NCBI RefSeq assembly: GCF_003478445.1
Contig: NZ_QUET01000023.1
Location: forward strand, 1 to 64,000
Reading direction: 5' to 3'
Length of the DNA stretch: 64,000 nt
DNA from: Roseburia sp. AM59-24XD
GTDB taxonomy: Bacteria > Bacillota > Clostridia > Lachnospirales > Lachnospiraceae
Positions 56,106 through 64,000 of the stretch are shown here, piece after piece. The notes under the pieces were generated by a model. That model saw nothing but the letters and a program-made list of their open reading frames with translations, searched no databases and was not told the DNA's origin. A program made the position numbers and the translations under genes. Position 1 is the first letter of the stretch. Each line of letters begins with the position of its first letter.

Positions 56106-57888
56106 TCGATTCCTTTATTCCAATAGAAAGCTCTTCTAACTGCTTCTCATCGACTCTGGATGGAGCCTCTGTCATGAGGCAGGATGCATCCTTTACCTTC
56201 GGGAAGGCGATCACGTCACGGATGCTGTCCTGCTTTGCCATCAGCATAACAAGACGATCCAGACCATATGCCAGTCCTGCATGTGGCGGTACACCATACT
56301 TGAATGCATTCATCAGGAAACCAAACTGCTCATACGCAGACTCCTTGGTAAATCCAAGTGCCTCAAACATTCTCTCCTGAATGTCATCCTGATGGATACG
56401 GATGGAACCTCCACCGATCTCGGTACCATTTAACACGATATCGTAAGCTCTCGCACGAACCTTACCTGGCTCTGTCTCGAGAAGATCCAGATCCTCCTCC
56501 ATCGGCATTGTAAACGGATGATGCATTGCCACATAGCGCTGTTCCTCCTCCGAATACTCAAACTGAGGGAACTCTGTTACCCAGAGGAATCGGTACTCGT
56601 TCTTGTCCAGCAGATCAAGCTGCTTTGCAAGCTCCAGACGCAGGTTACCGAGTACATCATAAACGACTTTATTCTTATCGGCTGCAAATAAGAGCAGATC
56701 TCCCGGCTGTCCGTCCATCTTCTGAACAAGTGCGGATAACTCGTCCTCTGTCATAAACTTGGCGAAGGAAGATTTATATGTGCCATCCTCATTCACACAA
56801 AGATATGCCAGACCCTTTGCACCGAAATCCTTTGCAAACTTCACAAGAGCATCGATCTTCTTGCGAGGCATGGATCCCTGTCCCTTTGCATTGATACCAC
56901 GAACGGAGCCACCGTTTTCCAAAGCTCCGGTAAATACACCAAAGCCACAGCCTGCCACAACCTCAGACACATCGGTAAGCTCCATGCCAAAACGAAGATC
57001 CGGCTTGTCGCTTCCGAAGCGGTCCATTGCCTCCTGCCAGGTCATTCTCTGGATCGGCAGCTCAATGTCAATATCAAGGATCTCCTTGAACAGCTTCTGA
57101 AGAAGACGCTCATTGACATCCATAACATCATCCTCATCGACAAAGGAAAGCTCCATATCGATCTGTGTAAACTCCGGCTGTCTGTCTGCACGAAGATCCT
57201 CATCACGGAAGCATCTTGCAAGCTGGAAATAACGGTCATATCCGGAGCACATTAAAAGCTGCTTAAACAGCTGTGGTGACTGCGGAAGTGCATAGAAGCA
57301 GCCCGGATGCACACGGCTCGGCACCAGATAATCTCTGGCTCCCTCCGGCGTACTCTTATTGAGCATCGGTGTCTCGATCTCAAGGAATCCCTCATCCGCA
57401 AGAAACTGTCTTGTCAATGTCGCGATCTTACTTCTCATGATCAGATTTCTCTGAAGATCCGGACGACGAAGATCCAGATAACGGTACTTTAAACGAAGAT
57501 CCTCCTTGGTCTTAATGTCCTCCTCGATCGGAAACGGTGGTGTCTGTGCCTCAGAAAGGACACGAAGCTTAGTTGCCACAACCTCAATCGCACCGGTTGG
57601 AAGGTTCTTGTTGATGCCACCCTCCCGTGCCACAACAGTACCAACGACAGCGATCACAAACTCGCTTCGAAGCTTATATGCCTTATCAAACAGCTCCTGT
57701 CCCAGCTTTTCCTCCTGAAAATTAATCTGAAGAAGTCCGCTGCGGTCGCGGAGATCCACAAAGATCAGTCCACCTGTGTTACGGGCTTTCTGTACCCATC
57801 CCATCACGGTAACCTCCTGTCCGATGTTTTCTTCACTCAATTCGGCACAGCGACAGGTACGCTTTAAGCCTCTCATTGATTCTGCCAT
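56092..57888 (-). CDS. aspS: Aspartate-tRNA ligase
   Basis: A 598-residue class II synthetase of the bacterial type. The N-terminal OB-fold binds the anticodon (about 10-110: VTVMGWVQKARNTGGLIFVDLRDRSG). The catalytic core has motif 1 (FLADEGFLEIETPMLNKSTPEGARDYLVPSR), motif 2 (FRDEDLRADRQPEFTQID) and motif 3 (AGLAYGLDRLVMLM). The bacterial insert domain lies between about 290 and 420. The start has GGAGGGTTATC. It probably has its own promoter. Whether it is discriminating or also charges tRNA-Asn cannot be told from motifs alone. Confidence 0.97.
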   Translation of the reverse strand: MAESMRGLKRTCRCAELSEENIGQEVTVMGWVQKARNTGGLIFVDLRDRSGLLQINFQEEKLGQELFDKAYKLRSEFVIAVVGTVVAREGGINKNLPTGAIEVVATKLRVLSEAQTPPFPIEEDIKTKEDLRLKYRYLDLRRPDLQRNLIMRSKIATLTRQFLADEGFLEIETPMLNKSTPEGARDYLVPSRVHPGCFYALPQSPQLFKQLLMCSGYDRYFQLARCFRDEDLRADRQPEFTQIDMELSFVDEDDVMDVNERLLQKLFKEILDIDIELPIQRMTWQEAMDRFGSDKPDLRFGMELTDVSEVVAGCGFGVFTGALENGGSVRGINAKGQGSMPRKKIDALVKFAKDFGAKGLAYLCVNEDGTYKSSFAKFMTEDELSALVQKMDGQPGDLLLFAADKNKVVYDVLGNLRLELAKQLDLLDKNEYRFLWVTEFPQFEYSEEEQRYVAMHHPFTMPMEEDLDLLETEPGKVRARAYDIVLNGTEIGGGSIRIHQDDIQERMFEALGFTKESAYEQFGFLMNAFKYGVPPHAGLAYGLDRLVMLMAKQDSIRDVIAFPKVKDASCLMTEAPSRVDEKQLEELSIGIKESNDEE

Positions 57889-57917
57889 GATAACCCTCCA
57901 TTTATTAATTATTGTAA

Positions 57918-57950
57918 ATTATAAACATTGTCCAACAGTCTGTTACAGAC
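57918..57950 (-). promoter_or_regulatory. aspS promoter region with palindrome
   Basis: TATAAT (57918-57923) lies 30 bp before aspS. The -35 position falls inside a palindrome GTCTG-TTA-CAGAC (57938-57950) and is itself weak (GTAACA). The palindrome nearly repeats the one at 24338-24352. Confidence 0.5.
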
Positions 57951-58042
57951 CATACCGTATAAGATAATACACCGAATCCCCAAAACATGCAAGCCAACGT
58001 TATTATTCCTGCATAATTTATCCGGCTAGATTCACATTTCTG

Positions 58043-58711
58043 TTATAATGCCTCCGCTTCCTTCACAAACAAAGGCAGATGTTCCTTCTGTAATGGTGAT
58101 ATCACTGTACACAGAGAGCGAAGCTTCTCCCCTGCCTCATTGTGGATCACCCGCTGAAATGCCAGAAAGCAGCGCATATCATAATCCTCGACCTCATCGA
58201 TCATGATCTCCATCGCCGCAAAACGTTCAAAAGCCCTCCGGTAACTTCTGTCGGTTGTCAGTGCACAGTACACATCGCAGATACGCAGAATGCGTGCCAT
58301 CCACGGGATCTTATCACCCCGAAGGTTTTCCGGATAGCCGGTGCCATCCACATTCTCATGATGATAATAAACTGCCTGTGTGATCCCTGCCGGATATCCC
58401 TCTGCCATCAGCATATCGCAGCTGTGCGTCGGATGCATCCGCACGATCTTCATCCTCTCGATCGTCAGTGTCTCCTCACTGCCTGCCTCGTTCATATGCT
58501 TCATCACCCAAAGCTTGCCAATATCATGTAACAGGCCTGCCACAGCGATCTGACGGCAAAACGTCTCATCCTCGCCAAGTTCCTTCGCTACCTCCTGTGC
58601 AAGATTACTGACCTTCACACCATGGCTCATCTCGACATAGATATACTCTCTCATTTTACTGCTCAGGGAAGCACTCTCCATGACGAGCTGCTCCAGATAA
58701 TCCTCTTCCAT
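58043..58711 (-). CDS. HD-GYP-domain phosphodiesterase
   Basis: A 222-residue cytoplasmic single-domain protein. The metal site HD is in LLHDIGKLWVMKHMNE, followed by HPTHSCDML, HHENVDGTGYPENLRGDKIP (the GYP motif) and ILRICDVYCALTTDRSYR. HD-GYP proteins break down cyclic di-GMP or related dinucleotides. There is no sensor domain; the first 20 residues are a short helix. It starts 3 bp after the hemZ stop with GGGGGATTAGAAC as ribosome site, so it is translated with hemZ. All core metal ligands appear present. Confidence 0.9.
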   Translation of the reverse strand: MEEDYLEQLVMESASLSSKMREYIYVEMSHGVKVSNLAQEVAKELGEDETFCRQIAVAGLLHDIGKLWVMKHMNEAGSEETLTIERMKIVRMHPTHSCDMLMAEGYPAGITQAVYYHHENVDGTGYPENLRGDKIPWMARILRICDVYCALTTDRSYRRAFERFAAMEIMIDEVEDYDMRCFLAFQRVIHNEAGEKLRSLCTVISPLQKEHLPLFVKEAEAL

Positions 58712-58714
58712 GTT

Positions 58715-60286
58715 CTAATCCCCCATACCATGTTCTTGTTTCCGCTTCAGCATCTCATCAATGCGGGAAATATAATCCGTCACACTCTTGACATTCTCCA
58801 CACGGCTGACAATATGCCGTTTCCTGTCATAGCATTTCGTGCTCGCCCCGGCACCGAGTGCTGCAATACTCTGCATTTCTTCCATGATCAGAATATTGTA
58901 CAGACATTCTTTCCCCTCGCGGGCAAAGCCGATATTCTCCTGTCCGGAGCTTCCGGCATAGCCTGCTGTATTCTTTTGCCGGTACATATAGTACGGCTGA
59001 TATCCATTCTTCCTCGCAAAAGCAAGCCCCATCTGCATCATCTGTTCCATGCGGCGGGCACGCTCCTCCTCCGGGACAGCTCCCTCATCCAACAGTCTGC
59101 GCAGCCTTGATGCACGCTTGACCACCAGTGAATGGATCGTCACGCTGTCCGGATCAAGCGCCTTCATCTGTGCCAGAGTATCCGCAAAATCCTCCGGTGT
59201 CTCTCCCGGAAGCCCGATGATCAGATCCATGTTAATATTGTCGAAGCCACATTCTCTCGCCAGCGCAAACACCTGCTTTGTCTGTGCGACCGTATGCTGT
59301 CTGCCAATGCTTTGCAGCGTTTTATCCTGCATTGTCTGCGGATTCACCGAGATCCTCTCTACGCCAAAGCGTCTAAGTGCCATCAGCTTTTCCCTTGTAA
59401 TGCTGTCCGGTCTTCCGGCCTCCACCGTTATCTCGTACGCATCCTGCACCGGAAAGTTCTCATACAGACAGATAAGCAACTCCTCGAGCTGTTCTGCCGA
59501 TAATGTCGTCGGTGTGCCTCCCCCGATATACACAGAGGTCAGTTTCTTTCCTTTCTGCAGCTCTCCGCAGAAACGAATCTCCCTCTTCAGCGCCTCAAGA
59601 TAATCCGGGATCAGACTGCCAAACTGCTCCATCGGATATGACGGAAACGAACAGTACAGACAAGTCGACGGACAAAACGGAATCCCCACATAAAGACTGT
59701 AGCCCTTATCATACTCTGCCTTCTGTAAAAGAGCTGCCTCCCTTGCGGCAATGTCCAGACAAAGCTCTGCTTTCTCAGGGCTGCAGCAATACTCCTCTTT
59801 CATACTACGTCTAACGGTATCAAGAGGTTCGTTCTGAAGAAGACGGTTCATCGGAATCTTTGTCGGTCTGACTCCTGTCATCGTTCCCCATACCGGAATA
59901 CTTCTGAGCATTCCCTCCTGAAGTGTTTCTTCTTCCATTTCACAAAGTATCGTAAAAAGCAATTTCTTTAATTTATTTTTGTAATCCGTCCGATACGGAT
60001 GGGTGGTCTTATCCACGTGCTTATGAAAGTCCTGCTCACCGCTGACTGTTACAGACCGTTCGCAGTATTTTCCACCGTTTAGAAGCCACACCGTGATCTT
60101 ATCCTGTCCAAAAAAAGCGCCGACAAACAGTGCTGCATCTGCATCGGTCTGTGCCAGTGCTTTTAAACTGTTTTCATCCTGCTTCTCAAGGATCACCACC
60201 CGGTTATGCTCCGCCGGGAAAAATCCAGTCACAAGCGCCTGTATTTCATAGTCGAAGTCCCGCTCCGACAAAACAATATCTATCAT
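58715..60286 (-). CDS. hemZ: Radical SAM coproporphyrinogen dehydrogenase-like protein HemZ
   Basis: A 523-residue HemN/HemZ-family radical SAM protein. The iron-sulfur motif is CPSTCLYCSFPSYP (Cys-x3-Cys-x2-Cys). Next are SVYIGGGTPTTLSAEQLE (SAM-binding GGGTPT), EAGRPDSITREKL and NMDLIIGLPGETPEDF. The HemN C-terminal domain carries YQPYYMYRQKN and the ALGAGASTKCY stretch. The N-terminal 150 residues are the HemZ-specific region. The family oxidises coproporphyrinogen in heme synthesis, but many members in anaerobes lack a heme pathway and may act elsewhere. It lies 57 bp after the MBL gene. Confidence 0.9.
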   Translation of the reverse strand: MIDIVLSERDFDYEIQALVTGFFPAEHNRVVILEKQDENSLKALAQTDADAALFVGAFFGQDKITVWLLNGGKYCERSVTVSGEQDFHKHVDKTTHPYRTDYKNKLKKLLFTILCEMEEETLQEGMLRSIPVWGTMTGVRPTKIPMNRLLQNEPLDTVRRSMKEEYCCSPEKAELCLDIAAREAALLQKAEYDKGYSLYVGIPFCPSTCLYCSFPSYPMEQFGSLIPDYLEALKREIRFCGELQKGKKLTSVYIGGGTPTTLSAEQLEELLICLYENFPVQDAYEITVEAGRPDSITREKLMALRRFGVERISVNPQTMQDKTLQSIGRQHTVAQTKQVFALARECGFDNINMDLIIGLPGETPEDFADTLAQMKALDPDSVTIHSLVVKRASRLRRLLDEGAVPEEERARRMEQMMQMGLAFARKNGYQPYYMYRQKNTAGYAGSSGQENIGFAREGKECLYNILIMEEMQSIAALGAGASTKCYDRKRHIVSRVENVKSVTDYISRIDEMLKRKQEHGMGD

Positions 60287-60343
60287 ATTATTCTATTATT
60301 CCTCGATTTCTCATCATTTCTGACCGGACAGCCATACCCTCGT

Positions 60344-60976
60344 CTAACCCGCATACGGATTAAACATCTTCTCATCCCGGATCGTCGTCATCGCACCATG
60401 TCCCGGAAATACGCGGACCGCCTCCGGAAGCACCAGAAGACGTTCACGGACCGACTGCATCAGTGCCCGGTTACTACCGGTCGGAAAGTCCGTTCTTCCA
60501 ACGGACTCCTGAAACAGCGTATCCCCGGAGAACAACATGCATGCATTCGGAAAATAGAAGCACATTCCGCCACTTGTGTGTCCCGGTGTCAGGATACAGC
60601 GCATCGTCTCACCTAAAAGCTCAAGCTCCTGTCCGTCATCCAGCCAGACATCTGCCTTCAGACTGACGTTATCTCCCATCATCACCGATACATTCTTCTG
60701 CGGATCTGCTAACAGCTCTTCCTCTTTTCCGGAGGCATAGATCTTTGTCTGAAATCTGCGGCGCACCTCATCTGCTGCCGTAATATGATCAAAATGTCCA
60801 TGTGTCAGAAGGATCCCTACTACCTTTAACTGCTTTTTAAGAACATGTCTCTCGATCGTATCCGCCTCATAGCCCGGATCAATGATCAGACACTCCTTCG
60901 TATCCTCACGATATAAAAAGTAGCAGTTAGTCTGGATCGGTCCCACCATTCTGGAATCACATTTTAATAAGCTCAT
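60344..60976 (-). CDS. Metallo-beta-lactamase-fold hydrolase (YcbL/glyoxalase II-like)
   Basis: A 210-residue two-zinc hydrolase. The metal motif is LTHGHFDHITAADEVR (HxHxDH). Further ligands are in TPGHTSGGMCFYF and FPGHGAMTTI. The likely substrate is a thioester such as S-lactoylglutathione or a similar small thiol ester; family members adjoining rel are common in Firmicutes. The start at 60976 is chosen for AGGAAAGAG; the ATG at 60988 lacks a good site. It follows rel by 20 bp and is co-transcribed with it. Confidence 0.9.
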   Translation of the reverse strand: MSLLKCDSRMVGPIQTNCYFLYREDTKECLIIDPGYEADTIERHVLKKQLKVVGILLTHGHFDHITAADEVRRRFQTKIYASGKEEELLADPQKNVSVMMGDNVSLKADVWLDDGQELELLGETMRCILTPGHTSGGMCFYFPNACMLFSGDTLFQESVGRTDFPTGSNRALMQSVRERLLVLPEAVRVFPGHGAMTTIRDEKMFNPYAG

Positions 60977-60996
60977 CTCTTTCCTCATTTCTTTCT

Positions 60997-63303
60997 TTAT
61001 GAACGGCTTCTCTGAATATCTGTTACACTCGGCACATTGCGCAGCTTCTTGATCAGCTCATTTAACGCTTCCACACCGCGGATCGCAAAGCTGACATTGA
61101 TCGTCGCAATGCCCTGCTTACTTGTTCTTGTATTCATTGCCTTCACATCAATCTTATTCTCTGTCAAAATCTTCGTGATATCCATCAGGATACCCATACG
61201 GTCATATGCGTAGATCACGATCTCTGCATCGTAATCCTCATCGGCAGAGCCCTGGGAATCCACACTCCACTCAGCTTCAATAATACGCTGGCGATCTGCC
61301 TCGGACAGATTCATCATATTAACACAGTCTGTACGATGAATGGAAACACCTCGTCCTCTCGTCACAAAGCCTATGATCTCATCTCCCGGCACCGGACTGC
61401 AGCACTTTGAAAAACGAACCGATACATCAGACAGGCCGGCAACCACAATACCACTTTTTGATTTGACCGCTGCTGCCGGACGGGATACCCCGGCATTCTC
61501 AGTACTCTTTGCCACCGCATCCAGAATCTCCTGATCGGTTGTATGCTTTGGATTCTTCTTGTCATATGCATTCTGAAGGCGATTAACAATCTGTCCCTCC
61601 TTCAGTCCACCGTGACCCAGCGCAGCCAGCACAGAATCCCAGTCTCTGAAACCGTATTTCTTCATACAGTAATCGGTATATTCCGTTTTCAAAAGATCGG
61701 ACAATAAAACGCCCTGCGCCTTACAGTAATTAGCAAGAAGCTCCTTGCCCCGTACAATATTTTCCTCTTTAAACTGCGAACGGAACCACTGATTGATCTT
61801 GTTCTTCGCCTGCGGACTCTTCACAAGAGCCAGCCAGTCACGGCTCGGTCCCTTCGAATTCTGCGAGGTCATGATCTCGACACGATCACCATTCTGAATC
61901 TTATAATCAATCGGTACAAGGTTTCCGTTGACTCTCGCACCAACCATTCTGTTGCCGACAGCACTGTGCACCGCATAGGCAAAATCGATCGTTGTAGAGC
62001 CTGCCGGCAGGTTCTTGACATCGCCATCCTTCGTAAAGCAGTATACATGATCGGAAAACAGATCAAGATCACTTTTTAAGAGACTTAAAAACTCTTTATT
62101 ATCGGACATGTCTCTCTGCCATTCCAGAATACGGCGCAGCCATGCAAGCTTCTCCTCCTCATTGTCGCGGTCTCTGCTTCCATACTGATTCTCTTTGTAT
62201 TTCCAATGCGCAGCGATACCATATTCAGCGGTACGGTGCATCTCATAGGTACGGATCTGAATCTCAAACGGCTGTCCCATTGAACCGATCAGTGTCGTAT
62301 GAAGCGACTGATAATTGTTCGGCTTCGGCATCGAAATATAATCCTTAAAATGACCCGGGATCGGCTTGTAGATCTCATGGATCACACCGAGTGCCGTATA
62401 GCAGTCACGTTCTGTCTCAACGATAATACGCACGGCAAACAGGTCATAGATCTGATCCAGCCTCTTGTTCTGTGTGACCATCTTCTTATAGACACTGAAA
62501 TAATGTTTGGCACGTCCATCGATCGTTGCCTTGATACCCGCCTCCTCAATATGATGGCTGACCTCGTTAACGATCTTGCGGATCAGGATATCGCGCTGTT
62601 CCTTGCCATTGGCAATGCTTGATACAAGCTGGTTATACATCTCCGGCTCAAGATACTTAAACGCCAGGTCGTCTAACTCTACCTTTACTTTGGAAATTCC
62701 GAGACGGTCTGCGATCGGTGCATAAATATCAAGAGTCTCTCTGGACTTTTCCTTTTGTTTCTTCGGCGTCTGGTACTGCATCGTACGCATATTATGAAGA
62801 CGGTCTGCCAGCTTGATCAGGATAACGCGGATATCCTTTGCCATGGCAAGAAACATCTTACGCAGATTCTCCGCCTGTACCTCGACCTTGTCCGCCACAT
62901 AATCGAGCTGTGTCAGCTTTGTAACACCGTCCACCAGAAGTGCTACCTCATCTCCAAACTCAGCCGCCAGCTCCTCGCTGGTCATGACGGTATCCTCCAC
63001 CACATCATGAAGCATACCTGCCACGATCGTTTCCTTATCTAACTCCAACTCTGCCAGGATAATGCAGACACACACCGGATGAATGATATACGGCTCTCCT
63101 GACTTACGAAGCTGCCCGTCATGTGCTTTATAGGCGATCCGGTACGCCTTCTCGATCATGGAAATATCATCGGAGGGATGATACTTTCTGATCATCTTAA
63201 TCAGCTTTTCATACAATACCTGTGGCTCTGTAAAATCCTCCGGTATTGTGCTTGTGGCAAGTTCTCCATTATCAATTTTAATTTCAGGTCCGTTTTTATC
63301 CAT
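60997..63303 (-). CDS. rel: Bifunctional (p)ppGpp synthetase/hydrolase Rel
   Basis: A 768-residue stringent-response enzyme. The hydrolase domain has the HD motif in GMLHDVVEDTVMTSEEL and looks active. The synthetase domain (about 230-350) has YSVYKKM, DLFAVRIIV and PKPNNYQSLHTTLIG. The TGS domain follows (YCFTKDGDVKNLPAGSTTIDFAYAVH), then a zinc-finger-like region with SKCCSPVPGDEIIGFVTRGRGVSIHRTDC, and an ACT domain (RMGILMDITKILTENKIDVKAMN). It makes and degrades (p)ppGpp on the ribosome. The start follows GGAGTGACCTAAT. Confidence 0.97.
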   Translation of the reverse strand: MDKNGPEIKIDNGELATSTIPEDFTEPQVLYEKLIKMIRKYHPSDDISMIEKAYRIAYKAHDGQLRKSGEPYIIHPVCVCIILAELELDKETIVAGMLHDVVEDTVMTSEELAAEFGDEVALLVDGVTKLTQLDYVADKVEVQAENLRKMFLAMAKDIRVILIKLADRLHNMRTMQYQTPKKQKEKSRETLDIYAPIADRLGISKVKVELDDLAFKYLEPEMYNQLVSSIANGKEQRDILIRKIVNEVSHHIEEAGIKATIDGRAKHYFSVYKKMVTQNKRLDQIYDLFAVRIIVETERDCYTALGVIHEIYKPIPGHFKDYISMPKPNNYQSLHTTLIGSMGQPFEIQIRTYEMHRTAEYGIAAHWKYKENQYGSRDRDNEEEKLAWLRRILEWQRDMSDNKEFLSLLKSDLDLFSDHVYCFTKDGDVKNLPAGSTTIDFAYAVHSAVGNRMVGARVNGNLVPIDYKIQNGDRVEIMTSQNSKGPSRDWLALVKSPQAKNKINQWFRSQFKEENIVRGKELLANYCKAQGVLLSDLLKTEYTDYCMKKYGFRDWDSVLAALGHGGLKEGQIVNRLQNAYDKKNPKHTTDQEILDAVAKSTENAGVSRPAAAVKSKSGIVVAGLSDVSVRFSKCCSPVPGDEIIGFVTRGRGVSIHRTDCVNMMNLSEADRQRIIEAEWSVDSQGSADEDYDAEIVIYAYDRMGILMDITKILTENKIDVKAMNTRTSKQGIATINVSFAIRGVEALNELIKKLRNVPSVTDIQRSRS

Positions 63304-63366
63304 ATTAGGTCACTCCATTCTGCATCTGAATCTATCGGTTTTCCTCGTATCCTTTATCATGATTTA

Positions 63367-64000
63367 TCAGGGGACAGTATACGTCCACGCCGATTTCGCC
63401 TGCCCCACAATGGTATCAATATCCCACCTCTTCTCACTTCTGGTAATACTGTTCGGATCATTTATCATCAGCTTTCCGTCATCGGTCAGCCCCGTCAGTA
63501 CAATAAAATGACCGGTCGTTGTGAAATCACCCGGTTTCATGCTGCAGATCACCGGCTGTCCCTTTTTCAGGACAGATCTTAACGAATCTGCCCCCACCGA
63601 TACAGATTCTGACTTCAGCCCCAGCTTTCTGGCTCCGGTGGACATTAACGACCATGCCGTTCCGGAAGCAACCGTACAGTAATTATTCTCCACACTAAAC
63701 TCTGCCACCGCATCCGGTGATTTGGAGGTATCCTTTAACAGACCTGCCACTACCATGGAAAGACAGGTGGGACCACAGCCGTTGATACCGATATTATCAT
63801 TTCCATAGGTAAGATATCCCCATCGCTCATCCCACTGCTGAAAGCGCGGGATCCCATTCTCGGCAGAATCCAGTTCCTCCTTCGTCACACTTCCCGATGG
63901 CTTGATGTCTGACTTGTGCTTTGGATAATTCTCTACAAACTCCAGTGCATCCGGATTGTTCGATGCAAGCTTTAACATGCTTTCGCTGTACTCATAGAGG
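63367..64000 (-). CDS. C39-like papain-fold peptidase, 5' end outside the window
   Basis: At least 210 residues; the frame runs on to the window edge (LYEYSESMLKLA...), so the start is missing. The C39-like domain shows the catalytic Cys in FQQWDERWGYLTYG...GINGCGPTCLSMV, the His in TTGHFIVLTG and the third residue in INDPNSITRS. This family (Peptidase_C39_2) is usually secreted or surface-bound, and membership does not prove bacteriocin processing. The part upstream (ASNNPDALEFVENYPKHK) is linker. It precedes rel by 63 bp on the same strand. Confidence 0.88.
   Translation of the reverse strand, partial: LYEYSESMLKLASNNPDALEFVENYPKHKSDIKPSGSVTKEELDSAENGIPRFQQWDERWGYLTYGNDNIGINGCGPTCLSMVVAGLLKDTSKSPDAVAEFSVENNYCTVASGTAWSLMSTGARKLGLKSESVSVGADSLRSVLKKGQPVICSMKPGDFTTTGHFIVLTGLTDDGKLMINDPNSITRSEKRWDIDTIVGQAKSAWTYTVP

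Noticed and set aside
1..64000. CRISPR arrays, rRNA, tRNA, prophage and insertion sequences
   Set aside because: I scanned by eye for regular repeats and spacers, tRNA-like ends and transposase sequences and saw none apart from the serine recombinase. A dedicated tRNA or RNA search could still find a small RNA gene.
63367..64000. The C39-type peptidase as part of a bacteriocin export system
   Set aside because: No ABC exporter, precursor peptide or immunity gene is adjacent, and C39-like domains are common in general surface proteins.

Overview
The window looks like chromosomal core DNA of a Gram-positive anaerobe of the Clostridia, most probably Lachnospiraceae. The evidence is the gene order tig-clpP-clpX-lon-engB, the T-box in front of pheST, the order rel-MBL-hemZ...aspS, a cellobiose phosphorylase, VanZ and HD-GYP proteins, strong AGGAGG-type ribosome sites, and sigma-A type promoters with 16-18 bp spacing. 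No rRNA, tRNA, prophage, complete insertion sequence or CRISPR array was recognised. Most genes lie on the minus strand. Plus-strand genes are the XRE regulator, the cellobiose phosphorylase and its neighbour (23.0-27.5 kb), and tyrA-pcrA-small membrane protein-argH (43.3-48.5 kb).

Layout. 0-7.3 kb: a very large sensor kinase with its OmpR-type regulator, an ammonium channel fused to a PII domain with a hairpin at the start of its mRNA, and an anchored protein of unknown function. 7.4-14.8 kb: pheS-pheT-vanZ-small membrane protein behind a T-box, then ddl-murF. 14.9-22.8 kb: the protein quality-control cluster (trigger factor, ClpP, ClpX, Lon, EngB) and glmM. 23.0-27.5 kb: an XRE regulator, a polysaccharide deacetylase, cellobiose phosphorylase and a hypothetical gene. 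27.7-32.1 kb: TPR lipoprotein-hflX-folA, then orphan BlaI-type and Rrf2-type regulators. 32.4-39.8 kb: two tandem paralogous secreted proteins behind a serine recombinase. 39.8-48.5 kb: a class A PBP and a membrane protein, diverging from tyrA-pcrA, then argH. 48.7-53.0 kb: a marR-heterodimeric ABC exporter operon. 53.1-64.0 kb: leuS, PAP2, aspS, HD-GYP, hemZ, MBL hydrolase, rel and the 3' part of a C39-type peptidase.

Two things stand out. First, a repeat family that I do not recognise (about 60-66 bp: a conserved box followed by a terminator-like hairpin) occurs at least five times. Each copy follows an intrinsic terminator and points the same way as the gene before it. Second, ten genes, several of them normally essential (pheS, murF, ddl, leuS, lon, clpP, argH, cellobiose phosphorylase, marR and one hypothetical), carry twelve frame breaks. 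Restoring one base at ten of them, and one or two at the others, gives full family-length proteins. This points to assembly indels rather than decay, so these genes are annotated at their restored extents.

How the genes work together: the window combines translation (three tRNA synthetases, the T-box, HflX, EngB), proteolysis and folding, wall building (MurF, Ddl, PBP1A, GlmM, deacetylase), stringent and cyclic-dinucleotide signalling (Rel, HD-GYP), and nutrient use (ammonium, cellobiose). Variable or surface functions are confined mainly to 32-40 kb.
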